Below, in pieces: positions 59,785 to 64,000 of a stretch of 64,000 nt of DNA (the first letter of the stretch is position 1; each line of letters opens with the position of its first letter). The DNA comes from Absidia repens (Eukaryota > Mucoromycota > Mucoromycetes > Mucorales > Cunninghamellaceae). The stretch is from NCBI GenBank assembly GCA_002105175.1, contig MCGE01000023.1, positions 310,001-374,000 on the forward strand. Reading direction: 5' to 3'. The notes beneath the pieces are model-generated. The model saw nothing but the letters and a program-made list of their open reading frames with translations. It was not told the DNA's origin and ran no database searches. A program made the translations under genes and the position numbers.

Positions 59785-60060
59785 TTGTTACCTCCATTAT
59801 TTCGCACTTTGGTAGCGGTCCCTCAGTTTGGGTATATCTGAGTGTGTTAAAAAATTCGAATGGGAATTAGACACCCCTCCCATTTCAAACTTTGGTGAGG
59901 ACCCTTTATGGCCCAACAATTGTGCTCAGCGTTTCATCGGTTGTGTATTTTTGAGTGTGTTGAGAAAAAGTCAAACAGGATCACCCCCCCACCATACGCC
60001 AGGATTTGTGGGCAGTTCCCAAGGAGGGGTGGGGGGAGCGTCAACAGCCGTTCCCAGGCA
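59785..60060 (+). repeat. Family 2 distal blocks, diverged tandem copies
   Basis: Blocks with CCTCCATTATTTCGCACTTT (59790), CCTCCCATTTCAAACTTTGG and GGCCCAACAATTGTGCTCAGC (about 59874-59930), and a third near 59986-60040, resemble the distal block of the 35.3-kb family 2 copy. The hairpin part is absent. This lies directly 5' of the TCP11-like gene. Confidence 0.5.
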
Positions 60061-60180
60061 TCCAAAAACAGGTGATTTCAAATCCAGCAAATACTTTTAT
60101 TGGGAATGGGCAGGTATTTTGATGTCGGCGTTTCTCCAAATACCCAAATTGTACCCGTTCTTTTTTTCGATTCTTCCTTT

Positions 60181-62034
60181 ATGACAACAAGCTCCTCCAT
60201 ACCATTGACTAGTATCAAACATGCTCTGAGTATTGTGGATGACTGGTTTGATACTCATCATGCCTCTGTGACTTCTTTAGAGCGTATTGCTTTAGAGGAA
60301 GTTTGGAATTCTTATTACGCTGTTGCGGAAATATGTAAAACGGAAGCTTCGAGCGGCCTTGCTATTACGAATCTCTCCACTCTTTTTTTGGAAATTGTTC
60401 GATTACAACAACTCCTCAACGATCTCGATCAACAACAGGAATTACAACAATTGGAATTTGTGAAGAATAGTGTCACTGGTCTCTTGGCCCTGCTGAAGCA
60501 ACATATTGAACGACTCGAAACACCAGACAGGGTCATCCAGCTGGAGGAAGCAGCCGAGCGTATTATTGCAGGTCACGCCGCGCATCAGATGACCAATCAC
60601 TCTATTCCATCTTCACCCACACCTCGACCACAGAAACTTTCACAACCTGGCGACACCGCTATCAGCGCCGAACATTTGAATAGGCTTTTATCTGGCTATG
60701 CATCTTCCGTTGGTGGTTTGTCCAATGAACAACTGGCTCATGAACTTATTATGAATCCAGGATTTCAGCTGCAAAAATCAAAACCTTCAACAGACTTGGA
60801 ACAACGTATTGACACCATAGCTAGAAAGGCTTTCTTTGATCAAATCAATAGCGACATTCAACAAGGTACCCACCTGAAAAAATCGCTCCTGCCTCTATTA
60901 GAAGATATCCGGTCTCGACTCCTTTCCTTTGTGCCTCCAACATCCAATTTCTATCGACTTATCAATGATGCATTGGACTTGACCCTTTTTGAACAACAGA
61001 TGACACAACAACAGCAACGAGAGAAGACTGATAGTGACAGCGGTGGCGATGTATTTGATCTCAAAACAGTGATTCGGTTTATTGTGGATATGATGGTGCA
61101 AATGGCGGCGCCTATTCGCGATGAAGCAATTCGTCAAATCAATGAGGTGACGATGGATCAAGGATACCAACTACGTCTTATATTGGAAACGTTAGAAATG
61201 ATGACCCTGGATTTGATGAACTTCCGATTGAAGGCATTACGACCTCATCTTGTACCAGTGGCTGTGGATTATGAACATGATGCCTTTGCAAAAGCTATTG
61301 GACTTGGAACAGTGGGACTGGCAAAGACTCGACAATGGCTGCAACAAGCACTGCAACGACTGACCAACAAAAGGATTGAACAAGGGGAAAAGGCAACATC
61401 GACTGAGTCTCAATTTTCAACAACCACGGTACTGGATGAAGGGTATATTGGATTATTTACAGCAACAAGTGCATGGGATCGATTGACTTGCCCTGAAACT
61501 GTATTATTGGATGTAGAGCGGATCATTGCGTATCAAAACGATTTACAAGAGGTGGTGATTGTTGCTGCATTAGCACTACTGGGAAAGAACGCGGGAATCA
61601 AACAGGTCAAATCGTTCACCAAAAAGATATTTTTGTTACTGAAAAATACTCGTGAAGGTGATGATGGAACAACAAATCTGGAACATTTGTCAGCAGAAAT
61701 GGAAAGGGCGATCTCGGCGGACAACGGGGATGCTATCATGGATGAAAACAAGAAGCAATGGATTAAGTCTATAGTTGGGAAAACACTATCATATTCTGAT
61801 CCTGTGTATGGTCTCTTGGGGAAAAGGTGTGCGTCTATTATACGGCAGCATTTGGCAACCGGACATTTCGTCGATGATACGGTCCTTTTACAATCGGGAT
61901 TAGAGCCTGTACAGCCTCAGCTTCGAGCCTTGTGTATCCGTATCAATCTGTTTGCTGAACATAATCGCCGCGTTTATGGTTCCTGGTATCATGAAATAGT
62001 CACCGATTTACAACACCATGATTATGCTAGATAG
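60181..62034 (+). CDS. TCP11/SOK1 family protein (617 aa, single exon)
   Basis: Member of the T-complex-11 family. Yeast Sok1 is a multicopy suppressor of protein kinase A loss; the biochemical role is unclear. Family segments: NEQLAHELIMNPGFQLQ, IARKAFFDQINSDIQQG, LLEDIRSRLLSFVPP, then VIRFIVDMMVQMAAPIRDEA, ILETLEMMTLDLMNFRLKAL, and TVLDEGYIGLFTATSAWDRL. A Gln-rich insertion (MTQQQQREK) sits in the middle. The start at 60181 (MTTSSSIPLTS) is preferred. The frame is open for 27 more codons to an ATG at 60100, but that part borders family 2 repeat DNA and looks non-coding. No intron was seen, unusual beside its multi-exon neighbours. Confidence 0.85.
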   Translation: MTTSSSIPLTSIKHALSIVDDWFDTHHASVTSLERIALEEVWNSYYAVAEICKTEASSGLAITNLSTLFLEIVRLQQLLNDLDQQQELQQLEFVKNSVTGLLALLKQHIERLETPDRVIQLEEAAERIIAGHAAHQMTNHSIPSSPTPRPQKLSQPGDTAISAEHLNRLLSGYASSVGGLSNEQLAHELIMNPGFQLQKSKPSTDLEQRIDTIARKAFFDQINSDIQQGTHLKKSLLPLLEDIRSRLLSFVPPTSNFYRLINDALDLTLFEQQMTQQQQREKTDSDSGGDVFDLKTVIRFIVDMMVQMAAPIRDEAIRQINEVTMDQGYQLRLILETLEMMTLDLMNFRLKALRPHLVPVAVDYEHDAFAKAIGLGTVGLAKTRQWLQQALQRLTNKRIEQGEKATSTESQFSTTTVLDEGYIGLFTATSAWDRLTCPETVLLDVERIIAYQNDLQEVVIVAALALLGKNAGIKQVKSFTKKIFLLLKNTREGDDGTTNLEHLSAEMERAISADNGDAIMDENKKQWIKSIVGKTLSYSDPVYGLLGKRCASIIRQHLATGHFVDDTVLLQSGLEPVQPQLRALCIRINLFAEHNRRVYGSWYHEIVTDLQHHDYAR

Positions 62035-62293
62035 ATTTATGACAGTAAGAGCTTAGTTTATTTTATGATGATTTTAATTGGATAGTATAGTTTTTTATAC
62101 CTTTTTATATTTTTTATTTATTATATTGATGAAATAAAAAATGGTGATTATATTTTTGATCGTTTATGTTACCCACCGCTTATCTGACCATTGTGGCAAA
62201 GAAAATTTTTATGCATTTGTCAATAGTCACCTTACTCTTTTTTTTTTTTTTTTTTTTGAAACCTAATCATGCCGACGCAATGCAAAGGTCATA

Positions 62294-62330
<37 letters not shown>

Positions 62331-62365
62331 TTGATAATTAGGGAGAAGGGTGGTCAGTATATTTT

Positions 62366-62398
<33 letters not shown>

Positions 62399-62504
62399 AT
62401 ATCTTTTTCGATATTTAGATAATCATACCCAATGAATTAAAAAAGGCAAATTTTTTTCTATGATATATTTCCTTTCTTCTCTCTTTTAATCATTCAGAAA
62501 AATA
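62035..62504. other. Intergenic, long T tracts and (TA)n
   Basis: Holds two T tracts (62239-62257, 62299-62329) and (TA)n at about 62374-62398. No gene. Confidence 0.6.
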
Positions 62505-64000
62505 ATGAGTATGTCAAAGCTCCTTATATACTTGGTTATCGCCTTGTGTTGCCAAATTGTTCAAGCTGATGATTCAAAGATCTCTCCCAAAGCCGCATTT
62601 ATCCCACCCAAGAAAATTGGTTTTGGTGCTACTGGTGGAGGATCCTCACATTATTTTTGGGTACTGGAAATTCTTCAAGAACTACATAGTAGAGGCCACA
62701 ATACCACTCTTTACTCCAGGGTAAATGAAATATCCTAATACTCCAATAGAATAAAAAAAGAATCCTCAACATTTTTTTTTTCTTCTTCTTCTTGCCCCAA
62801 GACTGACTCAATCAGGTTGGCATCAGACTATCCACAAATCGAAACGAAGCCCATTGGCGGTGACCTCAATTTACTTGCAGCTGGGGGAAAGGAAGATTTG
62901 AAACAGCTACGGTATTATTTTCAACATAGGGGGTTGGATCCCTTTCATTTCCTTTCTTTGGTCATGCCGGGACAGCTAAAAAATTATACAGAAGGTAGGG
63001 AGTATTAAAAAAAAAGCAATCACATGCATGATTCCGACACACAGACATTTTATATAACTGATCTTTTTTATAGAATACAAAGACTATATGAATTTGATCC
63101 AGAAAGATAAAGTGGATATAGTGATTTGCGATATGTTTGCAGTGGCATGTATTGATGCAACAGATTCATCCCGTCTCCCACTGGTGATCACTTCAACTCT
63201 GACTTATTCGCCAGGTCTGCTACTTAAAGCTTTAAAGCAGTATTCAAACGCCGCGGATTGACTTTTTTTTTTTTCCCCCTTCCACTTCATTTAGACAGCC
63301 TCACCAACTATGTCACCAAACAGTTTCCATGTGTCGATGAGCCCACCACTGAAACAATGACAATATGGCAGCGACTTCAGTATATTTTTTACACTTTTTA
63401 CATTCCTTACAAGGCTCGCCGGCTTGACATCCCAGCACACACATTTCAAAAGCAACATGGAGTTTCCTTGACCGATCACTTTTACATCACTCATCATCGC
63501 GCAATCAAATTAGTCAACAATATGTTTGGACTGGAACCCGCCCGCCCCTTAGGACCACTCGTGCAATTTGTGGGCCCCATTATGCGTCAAAAATACCACG
63601 CACTGACACCTGCTCTTGCCGCCTTTATGGATGGACATTCGCGTGTGGCCTATGCCGCCTTTGGTCAACATGCTGTGCCTACTGATCTTGATACCTCCTT
63701 CCTTGTAAAAGCGCTGATGTACAATTTGCATCAAGGACATATTGATGCGGTGGTGTGGGCTGCGGCCAAGTCTCACCCAGTCCCGCGGTTTACTACTTCT
63801 TCTTCTTCTACTACTACCCCAGACAACATCTTCCTCATCCATTGGGCTCCTCAATTTGCTCTTTTAAGTCATCCTTCAATGGCTCTTTTTATAACCCATG
63901 GTGGTACTGGATCTGTCCACGAAGCGTTGTTCAATAAGGTGCCATTGTTTGTCTTCCCCTTTTTTGGCGACCAGCCTTCGACGGCGCGAATGATACGACG
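62505..64000 (+). CDS. UDP-glycosyltransferase (GT1 family), 5' part
   Basis: Transfers a sugar from a UDP-sugar to a lipophilic acceptor. Exons: 62505-62720, 62802-62994, 63074-63214, 63295 to the window end; about 418 residues are visible. A signal peptide (MSMSKLLIYLVIALCCQIVQA) is followed by KIGFGATGGGSSHYFWVLEI, the first strand and loop of the GT-B fold. The C-terminal donor site is partly visible: IHWAPQFALLSHPSMALFIT, HGGTGSVHEALF, VPLFVFPFFGDQPSTA, matching the PSPG-like UGT signature (WxPQ...H...THGGxxSxxEA...P...DQ). This is the microsomal/fungal type with an ER signal; a C-terminal membrane segment would be expected beyond the window. The acceptor substrate cannot be inferred. 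Confidence 0.92.

Noticed and set aside
60100..60180. Longer N-terminus for the TCP11-like protein
   Set aside because: The extra 27 codons border family 2 repeat DNA and contain no family sequence; the ATG at 60181 is preferred.

Overview
The window is nuclear DNA of a filamentous fungus, most likely an early-diverging mould of the Mucorales type. The reasons are AT-rich intergenic DNA with long homopolymer tracts, many short introns (about 50-100 nt, GTANNN...YAG) per gene, fungal-type PEX13, WrbA-like and CUS1/SF3B2 proteins, a Ty3/gypsy element, and a GCR1_C-like DNA-binding remnant. The species cannot be fixed from the sequence alone. No bacterial, organellar, rRNA or CRISPR features are present. 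Exon maps were made by hand from splice consensus, reading-frame continuity and family conservation, so boundaries may be off by a base or so.

Layout. 0-5 kb: start of an unidentified gene running off the left edge (-), an unidentified Asn/Tyr-rich protein (-) and, divergent from it across about 200 bp, a CDC34/UBE2R ubiquitin-conjugating enzyme (+). 5.75-11.75 kb: a complete Ty3/gypsy LTR retrotransposon (-) with LTRs that look identical, lying 10 bp from the mature 5' end of tRNA-Ser(GCT). 14-31.6 kb: Pmp3-like membrane proteolipid (+), a Whi5/Nrm1-like candidate (+), acyl-CoA oxidase (-), the CORVET subunit VPS8 (-) and splicing factor SF3B2/CUS1 (-). 32.4-34.0 kb: trimethylguanosine synthase TGS1 (-).

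34.0-47.0 kb is a 13-kb gene-poor nest of repeats. It holds several copies of a dispersed transcription-unit-like element (family 1) in both orientations, a second short family carrying a GC hairpin (family 2), an apparent solo LTR with a 5-bp target duplication, and three tandem arrays, one of them extremely G-rich. 47-64 kb returns to genes: a WrbA/Pst2-like flavodoxin-fold protein with a 5-nt micro-exon (-), peroxin PEX13 (+), a short-chain dehydrogenase (+), a PIP 5-kinase (-), a broken GCR1_C-like gene (+), a TCP11/SOK1 family protein (+) and the 5' part of a UDP-glycosyltransferase (+).

The genes are mostly housekeeping and do not form a pathway cluster. Loose links are peroxisomes (acyl-CoA oxidase, PEX13), snRNA/snRNP function (SF3B2, TGS1) and membrane identity and trafficking (VPS8, PIP5K). 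The most unusual content is non-coding. Family 1 has at least 12 copies of its core in this window and family 2 at least 6. Two family 2 copies sit directly at the 3' ends of TGS1 and acyl-CoA oxidase.
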